The position numbers were made by a program, and so were the translations under genes. DNA of 64,000 nt from Spirochaetales bacterium (lineage in GTDB: Bacteria > Spirochaetota > Spirochaetia > DAHUYW01): contig DAHUYW010000006.1 of NCBI GenBank assembly GCA_027306915.1, positions 62,001 to 126,000 on the forward strand. Direction: 5' to 3'. Numbering within the stretch: the first letter of the stretch is position 1; every line of letters begins with the position of its first letter. This document shows, in pieces, positions 52,226 to 60,682 of this stretch. A model generated the notes under the pieces. It ran no database searches. It was not told the origin of the DNA and saw only the letters and a list, made by a program, of their open reading frames with translations.

Positions 52226-52552
52226 TCAAGTAGCGGCCGGGACCTTTGTCCAGTCTTCGTCGAACTTGGCGAGGCCTTGGGCGGTCAACGGGTGGACGAG
52301 CATTTGTTGGATCACGCTGAGCGGCACGGTAACGACATCGGCTCCGGCTCGGAAGAGCTCGGAGACCGTGTGCGGATTGCGAATCGATGCGGCAATGATC
52401 TTGGTCCCTATCGCCTGGGTCGTGAAGACTTCCCTGATTGCCAACACGAGCGCTACTCCGTCGGAGTCGATGTCGTCGAGTCGACCGACAAACGGCGCGA
52501 TGAAATCAGCACCGGCGCACGCCGCGGCGATCGCCTCTACTTCTCCAGCCAT
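52226..52552 (-). pseudogene. C-terminal half of a fructose-6-phosphate aldolase/transaldolase
   Basis: The 108-residue frame matches the second half of the small FSA/TalC-type transaldolases: ADFIAPFVGRLDDIDSDG followed by AASIRNPHTVSELFRAGADV and QMLVHPLTAQGL. The family is about 215 residues, and the N-terminal half with the Schiff-base lysine is missing. The 79 bases between it and the ATPase stop show no trace of it. It is most likely a truncated, inactive remnant. There is no obvious promoter or ribosome site. Confidence 0.75.
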
Positions 52553-52630
52553 AACGGTCGGGCTTCATTCGGCTCGGTCACGGTGCGGCCTATCGAGGAA
52601 GCGCAGTCGGCTCGCAGACGCCGCGGGTCC

Positions 52631-55336
52631 TTAGTCGACGCGTCCCAGCGATTCCCGTCGCACGAGCCATTTCGCGAGCTCGAGGACCGGCGACACCGAG
52701 AAGGCCAGCACGAAGATGATCAGTAGGTCGGCCGGGGTAAGGGCGAAGGTTCCGAAGGGAAGATGCAGCACCGGCAGGTAGACGATCAGGGAGAGAAGGA
52801 GCAGCTCCCACAGGATTGCCGCGTCCAACCATCGGTTTGCGAAGGGACGATTGAGCACCGAGTGGCGATCGGAGCGGAAGTTGAAGGCCTTGAAGAACTG
52901 GATGAGCACGAGGGAAACGAAGCTCATCGTCATCGCCTCGGAAGTGCTCCTCCCCGAATGGAGCGCCCAGACGAAGAGGCCGAGGTTGACCAGAGTCGAC
53001 CAGATTCCCCCCACGAGCATGAGCCCGACGACCGGCCGGGTGAAGATCCCGCGCTTCGGATCGCGGGGAGCCCGGCGCATGAGGTCGGCTTCGGGCGGGT
53101 CCACCGCGAGGGCCAGGGCGGGAAGTCCGTCGGTTGCGAGGTTGACGTAGAGGATCTGCACTGCGCTCAAGGGGAGCGGAAGCCCGGCGAGGGTGGCCCC
53201 CGCCATGAGTCCGATCTCCCCGATATTCGAGGAGATAAGGTACATCAGGTACTTCTTGATGTTCCCGAAAATCGCGCGGCCCTCCTCGACCGCCGCCACT
53301 ATCGAAGCAAAGTTGTCGTCGATGAGGGTCATCGCCGCTGCCTCTTTGGATACGTCGGTCCCGGTGATTCCCATGGCGACGCCGATGTCGGCCTTCTTCA
53401 GGGCGGGCGCGTCGTTCACACCGTCGCCGGTCATCGCCACGATCTCGCCCCGCTTCTGGAGGGCCATAACCACCCGAAGCTTGTGCGACGGAGAGACGCG
53501 GGCATAGATCTCGATCCGGTCGACCCGCTCGCCCAGCTCAGTGTCGCTCATCGATTCAAGCTCTGCCCCCGTGACCACCTCGCCCGTCGTGAGCAGGCCC
53601 AGCTCGCGCCCAACCGCCCGGGCGGTGATCGGGTGGTCGCCGGTGATCATCACCGGCTTGATTCCCGCCTGCCTGCAGATGTCGATCGCGGCCCGCGCTT
53701 CGGGACGCGGGGGATAGATCATTCCCACCAGGCCGAGAAGGGTCATCCCTCTTTCGACGCCGGCCACTTCCGCTCCGGGCTTGTAGGCTATCGCGAGAAC
53801 CCGGAGGGCCTCCTCCGCCATCGACCCAGCCGTAGCGAATATGCTCGCCCTTGCGCCGCCGTCGAGCTCAGCCTCCCCACCCTCGCCCAGCCAGCGGTTG
53901 CAGCTCGCGAGAATGACCTCGGGCGCCCCTTTGGAATAGGAAGCCGGATTGGGGCCCCCGACACGGACGGTCATTCGCTTGGACTCCGAGGTGAAGGGTA
54001 TTTCGGCAAGGCGCGGAGAATCGGCGTCGAGCCGGGCCTTTTCAAGCCCCGCCTTGGCCGCCGCCACCACTAGGGCTCCCTCGGTGGGGTCGCCTTTGAC
54101 CTCCCATCCCTTCCCTCGCTCGCCCCGGTCGATCGTCGCGTCGCACGCGAGCGCCGCGGCGCGCAGCAGCCGCCCCGCCGGATGGCCGGAAGCCCCTTCC
54201 GAAAGATGGATCATCCTGCCGCCGGAGCTGAACTGCCCCACCGGCTCATAGCCCGCTCCCGAGATCTCGATCGTCGCTCCCGCAATCCAGAGCCGGCGTG
54301 CAGTCATCTCGTCCTTGGTGAGCGTCCCGGTCTTGTCGGTGCAGATGTAGGTGGTGCTGCCCAGCGTCTCGACCGCGGGAAGGCGCCGCATGAGCGCGTT
54401 GCGCCTCACCATGCGCTGGACCCCGAGCGCAAGGGAGATGGTCACCACGGCGGGGAGCGCCTCCGGAACCACCGCTACCGCAAGGGCGATACCGAAGATC
54501 AGCATCTCGAGGAAGGGCTGCCCCCGAAGAAGCCCCAGCCCGACGATCATCGCGACTATCGCGAAGGCGATCCGCGCAAGCGTGGCACCCACCCGGTCAA
54601 GGTTCCGTTGGAGCGGAGTCTTCGCCGTCTCGATCGTCTGGAGCATCCGAGCGATTGCGCCGAACTCGGTGTTCATCCCCGTGGCGACCACCACGCCGCG
54701 ACCGCGACCGTAGGTCGCCGTGGTTCCCGCGTAGGCCATGTTCCTCCGATCGCCCAGCGGAAGCTCGATGTCCGCGAGCGGATCGGTTCTCTTTTCGGAG
54801 GGCACGGACTCTCCGGTGAGCGCAGACTCCTCGATCTGGAGGTTGACCGCCTCCGTGAGACGGGCATCCGCCGGAATCTTGTCGCCCGCGCGAAGGAGGA
54901 TGAGATCGCCGGGCACCAAATCGCGGGCGGGGACTCTCGACTCCCGCCCGCCACGAAGCACCGTCGCCAGAGGCGCCGCCATGCGGCGTAGGGCTTCGAT
55001 GGCCCGCTCGGCCCGGTACTCTTGCGCGAACCCGAGCAAAACCGCGAAAAGAACGATGACCGCAATAGCGATTGCCTCAATAGACTCGCCGAGGAGTGCA
55101 GAGAGAAGGGTTGCCGCCAGGAGGATGATGATGAGCACGTTCTTGAACTGCTCGAGGAGAATCGCGGAGGGTGATCGGCCGCGAGTCTCTTGGAGCTCGT
55201 TGGGCCCCACCTCTTCGAGCCGGCGCACCGCCTGCTGCGTGCTGAGACCGATCGAGGTCGAGCCCAGACGCTCCACGACCCCTTCGGCCGATAGCGCATA
55301 CCAGCGCGGCGTCACTTCAGCGCGGGAAGGCTCCAT
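52631..55336 (-). CDS. P-type Ca2+-transporting ATPase
   Basis: A 901-residue P2-type ATPase similar to SERCA and PMR1. The actuator motif TGES (174-177), PEALP in M4 (291-295), phosphorylated Asp334 in DKTGTLT and the hinge MTGDGVNDAPALKKADIGVAMG are all present. M5 SNIGEI and M6 NLATDGLPALALAVDPPE carry the Ca2+-type ligands. It exports Ca2+ (or a related cation such as Mn2+) from the cytoplasm at the expense of ATP. A good sigma70 promoter lies 39-68 bases upstream of the ATG. Confidence 0.92.
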   Translation of the reverse strand: MEPSRAEVTPRWYALSAEGVVERLGSTSIGLSTQQAVRRLEEVGPNELQETRGRSPSAILLEQFKNVLIIILLAATLLSALLGESIEAIAIAVIVLFAVLLGFAQEYRAERAIEALRRMAAPLATVLRGGRESRVPARDLVPGDLILLRAGDKIPADARLTEAVNLQIEESALTGESVPSEKRTDPLADIELPLGDRRNMAYAGTTATYGRGRGVVVATGMNTEFGAIARMLQTIETAKTPLQRNLDRVGATLARIAFAIVAMIVGLGLLRGQPFLEMLIFGIALAVAVVPEALPAVVTISLALGVQRMVRRNALMRRLPAVETLGSTTYICTDKTGTLTKDEMTARRLWIAGATIEISGAGYEPVGQFSSGGRMIHLSEGASGHPAGRLLRAAALACDATIDRGERGKGWEVKGDPTEGALVVAAAKAGLEKARLDADSPRLAEIPFTSESKRMTVRVGGPNPASYSKGAPEVILASCNRWLGEGGEAELDGGARASIFATAGSMAEEALRVLAIAYKPGAEVAGVERGMTLLGLVGMIYPPRPEARAAIDICRQAGIKPVMITGDHPITARAVGRELGLLTTGEVVTGAELESMSDTELGERVDRIEIYARVSPSHKLRVVMALQKRGEIVAMTGDGVNDAPALKKADIGVAMGITGTDVSKEAAAMTLIDDNFASIVAAVEEGRAIFGNIKKYLMYLISSNIGEIGLMAGATLAGLPLPLSAVQILYVNLATDGLPALALAVDPPEADLMRRAPRDPKRGIFTRPVVGLMLVGGIWSTLVNLGLFVWALHSGRSTSEAMTMSFVSLVLIQFFKAFNFRSDRHSVLNRPFANRWLDAAILWELLLLSLIVYLPVLHLPFGTFALTPADLLIIFVLAFSVSPVLELAKWLVRRESLGRVD

Positions 55337-55374
55337 GCGAGACTACCTCTCCCTGTAGAATTGAAGACCTTCCC

Positions 55375-55404
55375 ACTATAGGGAAGCGACCTTCCCCCTG
55401 TCAA
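55375..55404 (-). promoter_or_regulatory. Sigma70 promoter of the Ca2+ ATPase gene
   Basis: TTGACA (55399-55404) and TATAGT (55375-55380) are separated by 18 bases on the minus strand. The start site would be near 55368, leaving a leader of about 30 bases with a GGGAGAGG ribosome site. Confidence 0.7.
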
Positions 55405-55444
55405 ATCGAGGCTGGATCTCTCCGTCGATTCGCCCGCGGACGCG

Positions 55445-57331
55445 TCAGTAGGAAAGCCCATAGCCGGCGGGAAAGAGGGGCGCTCCCTCGCCGGTCCCGA
55501 AGGGAATCTGGCTCAACGTGCGCGGCCAGGGACAAGGGAGCCTTCCGGTCGGGCGGAAGCGGCCGAGGAGGAGATCGGCGACCCCCTCCCCCTCGCTTCC
55601 CGGAAGCCAGGCGGCGAGTGCCGCGTCCCAGCCGCTGATCTCGCCGGTGACGATGAGGGGTCGACCGCTCACGAGCACGACGATGACAGGGATGCCCCTA
55701 TCCTTCACCGCCGCGATCGCGGCGCGATCCTCGGCTGAGAGCGCGAGCTCGGTGCGATCACCCTGGCCCTCCGCGTAGGGCTCTTCGCCGACCACCACAA
55801 TTCCCACCTGCGCAAAACCGGCATCGTGTCCGTCGGGCGAGAAGAGCACCGTTGCGCGGCTCCCAGCCGCCCGGCGGATGCCCTCGAGGATACTCGTTCC
55901 TTCGGTAATGGCTCCGCGCATCCCCTGCCAGGAGATGGTCCAGCCGCCGCACTGCGCCCCGATGTCGTCCGCCTTCCTTCCGGCCACGACGATGCGCGTG
56001 AAGCGCCCCGAAAGGGGCAAGAGATGGCCTTCGTTCTTGAGAAGCACGATCGACTCGCGGACCGCCCTCCGGGCGACCGCCCGATGGGCGGGCGAGCCGA
56101 TCTCGGGGATAAGGGAGCGCTCGGCGAAGGGGTGCTCGAAGAGGCCGAGGCGAAACTTGGCAGCGAGAATGCGGCGGACGGCGTCGTCGATCCTGCTTTC
56201 CGACAGCTCTCCCCGGCGCACCAAATCGAGGACTGTCGCGATGAAGGTAGGATAGCGGTCGGGGATCATCACCATGTCGATCCCGGCATCGATTGCGGTC
56301 CGGATTTGGGCGGCCGAATCCCCGGGAAGAAGCGCCACCCCGCCCCAGTCGGAGACGACGAAGCCCGCGAAGCCCAGCTCTCCTTTGAGCATCCCGGTTA
56401 CAAGCGAGCGGTTCCCGTGATCGGGCACGCCATTCCAGCTGCTGAAGCTCACCATCACCGAGCCGACTCCCGCGCCCACCGCCGCGCGGTAGGGCACCAG
56501 GTGGATCGCCCGCAGGAGCGACACAGGGATGCGGGCGTCGCCGCGATCGACGCCGCCCGAGGTACCTCCGTCCGCGATGAAGTGCTTCGCGGTGGCGAGG
56601 AGCGCCCACGAGGGGAGCCTCTCGCGCCCAGGCCCGCCCAGGGGGCTTCCCTGGTACCCCTCGATCGCTGCCGCGCCGAGGCGGGAGACGAGAACCGGGT
56701 CGCTGCCGAATCCTTCGTAGGTCCGGCCCCAGCGGATATCCTGCGGCACCGCGACCACGGGGCTGAAGGTCCAGCGAATGCCGACGGCGCTCGACTCACG
56801 GGCGGTCACTCGGGCCGCCTCCCAGACGAGCTCCGGATCGTTCGCCGCCCCAATGCCGATGTTGTGCGGAAAGATGATGGCACCCTGCAGGTTGTTGTTT
56901 CCGTGAACCGCGTCCGCGCCGTAGAGGATGGGGATTGCGAGCCGCGAGGCGAGGGCTGCGCGCTGGTAGGAATCGATCATCTCGGCCCAGGCTTCGGGAG
57001 TGTTTCGCGCGGGGGCCGAGCCGCCTCCGCTCAACACGGAGCCGAGGCCGTAGCGGGCGATCTCGGTCGGCTTGGCAAGATAGCCCCGCTCGACCTGCGC
57101 CATCTGGCCAACCTTTTCTTCAAGCGTCATTCGGGCGAGGAGGTCGCCCACCCGCTCCGAGAGCGGACGTGCCGGATCAAGGTAGGGTGCCCATGCGCGG
57201 GTCGGGAATGAGGCGGTGCAACCCGACAGAGCGGCCATCGCCAGGAAACAGACCCAAAGAGGCGTACTCCTCCTTGCCCGCGTGTTCGTTCGACGCGCGG
57301 TGAAGTCGACGGGAGGCTGGCCGCCGATCAC
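55445..57331 (-). CDS. Glycoside hydrolase family 3 lipoprotein (beta-glucosidase-like)
   Basis: A 628-residue GH3 enzyme. The GTG at 57331 overlaps the SDR stop (GTGA) and gives a long basic N-region, then a hydrophobic stretch ending AALSGC with Cys38 as lipid attachment site. The catalytic Asp328 is in VVSDWGGV. KHFIADGGTSGGVDRGD (249-265) is the typical active-site loop, and the C-terminal domain (about 400-628) is of the GH3_C type. It probably releases glucose or a related sugar from beta-linked oligosaccharides at the cell surface. It is third in an operon with two SDR genes. Confidence 0.88.
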   Translation of the reverse strand: MIGGQPPVDFTARRTNTRARRSTPLWVCFLAMAALSGCTASFPTRAWAPYLDPARPLSERVGDLLARMTLEEKVGQMAQVERGYLAKPTEIARYGLGSVLSGGGSAPARNTPEAWAEMIDSYQRAALASRLAIPILYGADAVHGNNNLQGAIIFPHNIGIGAANDPELVWEAARVTARESSAVGIRWTFSPVVAVPQDIRWGRTYEGFGSDPVLVSRLGAAAIEGYQGSPLGGPGRERLPSWALLATAKHFIADGGTSGGVDRGDARIPVSLLRAIHLVPYRAAVGAGVGSVMVSFSSWNGVPDHGNRSLVTGMLKGELGFAGFVVSDWGGVALLPGDSAAQIRTAIDAGIDMVMIPDRYPTFIATVLDLVRRGELSESRIDDAVRRILAAKFRLGLFEHPFAERSLIPEIGSPAHRAVARRAVRESIVLLKNEGHLLPLSGRFTRIVVAGRKADDIGAQCGGWTISWQGMRGAITEGTSILEGIRRAAGSRATVLFSPDGHDAGFAQVGIVVVGEEPYAEGQGDRTELALSAEDRAAIAAVKDRGIPVIVVLVSGRPLIVTGEISGWDAALAAWLPGSEGEGVADLLLGRFRPTGRLPCPWPRTLSQIPFGTGEGAPLFPAGYGLSY

Positions 57332-58125
57332 CACGGGATGGGCTTGCCGTCGCGGAAGAAACCGCCGGTCTGGTTGGCAGTGAGGAGCGCCGCCCACAGG
57401 ACCGAGGCGGCGCCCTGAGCGACGGATCGCGGGGCGCCGGGGCCGCCCATGTCGGTGTGCACCCAACCGGGGCACACCGCGTTGATGCGGATCCGCCGTC
57501 CTGCAAGCTCGGCCGCCATGATACGGACGAGCGCATTGAGCGACGCCTTGGAAACCCCGTAGGCGGAGGTCGGCCACCCCTCCGCCGTGTGGCGGCCTCG
57601 CCGGACATCCTCCACGAACTTTTCCGTGAGCTCGATGAGCGACTTGCGGGTAAGCCTGGGATCGGCATAACGGGATCGGAGGGGGTCCGATAGAATCGAA
57701 AGCTCCCCCGCCCCGCTCGACACCATCACGATCGTCCCGCCGTCGGCCAGCAAGGGCAGGAGCGCGTCGGTGACCCGAAGCGGGCCATAGAAGTTCGTGT
57801 CGATCGTCTTTCGCGCAACCCGCTCGTCGAATCCGTCGAGGGCTACCGCTCCGTTGTTTACGAGGATATCGAGCGAGACCCGCTGATCGCGCAGCCGACT
57901 CGCGAGCGCCTCGATGGAGACGGTATCGGTGACATCGAGTCGATGGTACTCGACTCGACCCTGCTTCTCATCCCGCAGAATGCGGCCGACCGCCGCACGA
58001 CCCGCCGCCTCGTCTCGGCTCGTGAGGAGGACGCGGCAGCCGCGGTTTGCCAGTTGCCGCGCGGTCTCGAAACCGAGACCGCGATTTGCGCCCGTTACGA
58101 GCGCCGTCTGGACCTTTCCTTCCAT
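57328..58125 (-). CDS. Short-chain dehydrogenase/reductase
   Basis: A 265-residue SDR with the cofactor motif TGANRGLG (about residues 12-19), NNGAVAL, the active-site Ser in VSSGAGELS and the YGVSKASL Tyr/Lys pair. It resembles carbonyl-reductase-type SDRs. It follows the next SDR gene by 12 bases with GGGGAAG as ribosome site and overlaps the GH3 gene. The substrate is unknown. Confidence 0.9.
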   Translation of the reverse strand: MEGKVQTALVTGANRGLGFETARQLANRGCRVLLTSRDEAAGRAAVGRILRDEKQGRVEYHRLDVTDTVSIEALASRLRDQRVSLDILVNNGAVALDGFDERVARKTIDTNFYGPLRVTDALLPLLADGGTIVMVSSGAGELSILSDPLRSRYADPRLTRKSLIELTEKFVEDVRRGRHTAEGWPTSAYGVSKASLNALVRIMAAELAGRRIRINAVCPGWVHTDMGGPGAPRSVAQGAASVLWAALLTANQTGGFFRDGKPIPW

Positions 58126-58137
58126 ATCACACTTCCC

Positions 58138-59007
58138 CTACGTGAGCCCGACCATGCTGCTTGTCAGCGCGAAGAGGCGCTCGCCGGCCTGCCGGTCGTA
58201 GGACTGCTTCGAGGAGGGTATCGCCTTTCGATCCATCCAGTAAAGTCCGTTCTTCCCGTTCACCTCAGCCGAGCTTGCGAGGTAGACTGCGGTGTCCGCC
58301 CCCGCCTCGGGGCTGCGAAAAAAGGGACGAATGACCCGACCGAAGAGCCGGCCGAAGCCGCCCTTGCCCGGAGTGCGATCCACCCAGAGGTCGGTCGCCA
58401 CCGCTCCCGGATGGAGCGCGTTGACCGTGACGCCGCTTCCTTCGAGCCTTCGGGCAAGCTCATAGGTGACCAAGAGGTTCGCGAGCTTCGAGCGGCCGTA
58501 GACCTTGAGAAGTCGGTAGCCCCGCTTCGCTTGCAGGTCGTCGAAATCGAGCTCCTGCCCGACGTGCGCTCCGGAGTTCACCATGATGACCCGCGACGGT
58601 GCGCCGGCCTTGAGGACATCAAGCAGCAGATGGGTCAGAAGGAAAGGAGCAAGGTGATTGACGGCAAAGCTCATCTCGAAGCCGTCCCTGGACTCTTCGC
58701 GGCGCATCCGAATTGTCCCGGCGTTGTGGACAAGCACGTGGAGAGCCGGGTGGCGCAGCTTGAACTCGGCGGCAAAGGTCCGGATGCTCACGAGGTCCGC
58801 GAGATCGCAAAGCATGAGATCGACCTTCGAGCTCCCGGTCGTCTCCTTGATCTCGGCCTGTGCCATGCGCCCCCGCTCCTCGCTCCGGCAGAGCATGACG
58901 ACGTGGGCGCCCATCCTCGCTAGCGCCCGAGCGGTCTCCTTTCCCATTCCGGTATTGGCCCCGGTGACGAGGACCGTCAACCCCGTCATCGTGGCATCGC
59001 TCCTCAT
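58138..59007 (-). CDS. Short-chain dehydrogenase/reductase, retinol-dehydrogenase-like
   Basis: An SDR of about 289 residues with the cofactor motif TGANTGMGKE near the N terminus, HNAGTIRM, and the catalytic YGRSKLANLL segment that is characteristic of retinol-dehydrogenase-like and related SDRs. The ATG at 59007 fits a weak leaderless promoter; the ATG at 58989 has GAGGAG 10 bases before it and is the alternative. It is the first gene of the SDR-SDR-GH3 operon and divergent from the IMPase gene. Confidence 0.88.
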   Translation of the reverse strand: MRSDATMTGLTVLVTGANTGMGKETARALARMGAHVVMLCRSEERGRMAQAEIKETTGSSKVDLMLCDLADLVSIRTFAAEFKLRHPALHVLVHNAGTIRMRREESRDGFEMSFAVNHLAPFLLTHLLLDVLKAGAPSRVIMVNSGAHVGQELDFDDLQAKRGYRLLKVYGRSKLANLLVTYELARRLEGSGVTVNALHPGAVATDLWVDRTPGKGGFGRLFGRVIRPFFRSPEAGADTAVYLASSAEVNGKNGLYWMDRKAIPSSKQSYDRQAGERLFALTSSMVGLT

Positions 59008-59014
59008 GAGCCCC

Positions 59015-59043
59015 ATAGTGTCAGCGCCTCCAAAAGCGAACAA
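59015..59043 (-). promoter_or_regulatory. Weak candidate promoter of the SDR operon
   Basis: TTGTTC (59038-59043) and CACTAT (59015-59020) are 17 bases apart on the minus strand, and the -10 ends 7 bases before the ATG at 59007. The -10 matches the consensus at only three of six positions. Confidence 0.3.
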
Positions 59044-59133
59044 TCATTCGTCCGACCAAGATACCGATTTTCGGCCGCCGAGGCGACCCGTTTTCCAGCT
59101 CGGCTGAGCGCGGGCGCGGCAAGCGCGCGTGCC

Positions 59134-59163
59134 TGTACAGCCATGCGCGTGCGCCGCTATAAT
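59134..59163 (+). promoter_or_regulatory. Candidate leaderless promoter of the IMPase operon
   Basis: TGTACA (59134-59139) and a perfect TATAAT (59158-59163) are 18 bases apart. The -10 ends 8 bases before the ATG at 59172, so the message would begin essentially at the start codon. No Shine-Dalgarno. Confidence 0.55.
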
Positions 59164-59171
59164 GCGGCCAC

Positions 59172-60023
59172 ATGAACAGCTGGGACAGAACAACCCTTGA
59201 GGAACTCCTGGTGAAGGCCGGGAGCATCGCCCTCCGATACTACGACAATCCGCCGACCGAATACAAACGCGACCAGTCGCCGGTCACCAAGGCCGATCGC
59301 GAGATCGAAGAGCTGCTCGGCAGGAGCTTTGATCGGCCCGGCGAAGGCTCCTATCTCATCGGCGAAGAGACCGTCGAGAGGCGGGACGGCTCCTACATCG
59401 ACACTGCCTTCCGCGCCACCGCGTGGGTAGTCGATCCCATCGACGGGACCTCCCTTTATGCAAACCATCTCCCCTGCTGGGGAGTGTCGGTCGGCTTCAT
59501 GGAGCGAGGCGCCCTCACCGAGGGGGCCATCTACTTTCCCCTGGATGATGAGCTCTTCATCACCGAAGGGGAGGCCATCCTCCACGGGAGGCCGGGCGCG
59601 CTCGCTCGAATCGAGCCGGTGCGGCGCCCCTACTCGGTCGGCGGCATAGTCGCGATCACGCAGGAGATAGCCCGCTTCCTAGGGATCGAGATAGCGAACC
59701 CGGTATACGCCGGAGGGAGCGCGGTCTATCCCCTCACCCAGCTTCTGCTCGGTCGCTTCATCGCATACGTCGGCCAGCTCAACCTTTGGGATATCGCAGG
59801 CTGCCTGCCGCTCCTCCGAAATGCAGGCTTCGATCTGCGCCTGGAGGACGGTACCAAGGTCGAAGACGCCGTCGATGAGGCCGCCTACTTCCTTTCGCCC
59901 GGAGACGCCAAGCGCTGGAAGTATCGCTCCAACCTCATCTGCACCGCCGCCTCCGAGACCCTCGACCGGGTGATGAACGGGCTGCGCGCGGCACGAGCAC
60001 AGCGGGTATCAGCGCCGAAGTGA
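59172..60023 (+). CDS. Inositol monophosphatase family protein
   Basis: A 283-residue Mg2+-dependent sugar/inositol phosphatase-fold protein. Metal-binding motifs are IGEET, VVDPIDGTSLYA and NLWDIAGCLPLL (usual WDxAAG, here WDIAG). Candidate substrates are myo-inositol phosphate, fructose-1,6-bisphosphate or 3'-phosphoadenosine 5'-phosphate, which the sequence does not separate. It begins the IMPase-membrane protein-SppA operon with a 4-base overlap (GTGA) to the next gene. Confidence 0.88.
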   Translation: MNSWDRTTLEELLVKAGSIALRYYDNPPTEYKRDQSPVTKADREIEELLGRSFDRPGEGSYLIGEETVERRDGSYIDTAFRATAWVVDPIDGTSLYANHLPCWGVSVGFMERGALTEGAIYFPLDDELFITEGEAILHGRPGALARIEPVRRPYSVGGIVAITQEIARFLGIEIANPVYAGGSAVYPLTQLLLGRFIAYVGQLNLWDIAGCLPLLRNAGFDLRLEDGTKVEDAVDEAAYFLSPGDAKRWKYRSNLICTAASETLDRVMNGLRAARAQRVSAPK

Positions 60024-60682
60024 TCAACCGCGAGACGACCTCGAAGAGGAACCTGGGGTTCAAAAGCCTCCTCGCGGGCACGCTCTTTGCGATAATAGCC
60101 CACGCGGTCGCCGCCGCGCCGCTCGGCGCCAGCGCGGCTTCCGCGGATCGGACCTCCCTAGATCTGGTGTCCGTGGATCCGGCCGCTTCTGCCGATCCTG
60201 CAGGCCTCGCCGCGACCCCCCGGAAGGATGCCCGCCCCCTCCTCCCCCCGCTGCCCTTCGGCAAGTCACTTCACTTCATGGCCGGCATGGCGGGAGGCTT
60301 TCTCGCCGCGGCGGCGATCGCGGCTACGCATGACCCGCAGCTCGTCGGCAGCTATCCCCTCTATCTTCCCTCGGTCGCCCTTTCCGCCGCGACCGCAGCG
60401 GGAATCGGCAAGGAGGTCCTCGATTCCACGGGCTTCGGCGGCGCGGAGTTCTCCGACATCCTCATCACGATGGCGGGAGGGCTCACCGCCGCTGCTGCCG
60501 TGGCCTACGCCGAGCCTCTCTTCCCTGCGACGCCGGCGGGGAGAACGAACAGCGTGACCCTTCTCGCGGCGACCGGTGCCTTGCTCGCCGTCCCCGTCGT
60601 GATCGGCTTCATCCATGAGATCGTCCGAAGCGCGCAGCGGCACGCAGCCGCGCACGAGGCACCCAAGGGAGCGCAAGAATGA
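60020..60682 (+). CDS. Membrane protein of unknown function, YfiM/DUF2279-like
   Basis: A 220-residue protein with a signal-like first helix (about 14-32), a low-complexity Ala/Asp/Ser stretch, then three to four hydrophobic segments. KSLHFMAGMAGGFL and GKEVLDSTGFGGAEFSDI resemble the DUF2279/YfiM pattern of a histidine helix followed by GKExxD. I do not know a function. The GTG start overlaps the IMPase stop, and ATGA links it to SppA. Confidence 0.6.
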   Translation: MINRETTSKRNLGFKSLLAGTLFAIIAHAVAAAPLGASAASADRTSLDLVSVDPAASADPAGLAATPRKDARPLLPPLPFGKSLHFMAGMAGGFLAAAAIAATHDPQLVGSYPLYLPSVALSAATAAGIGKEVLDSTGFGGAEFSDILITMAGGLTAAAAVAYAEPLFPATPAGRTNSVTLLAATGALLAVPVVIGFIHEIVRSAQRHAAAHEAPKGAQE

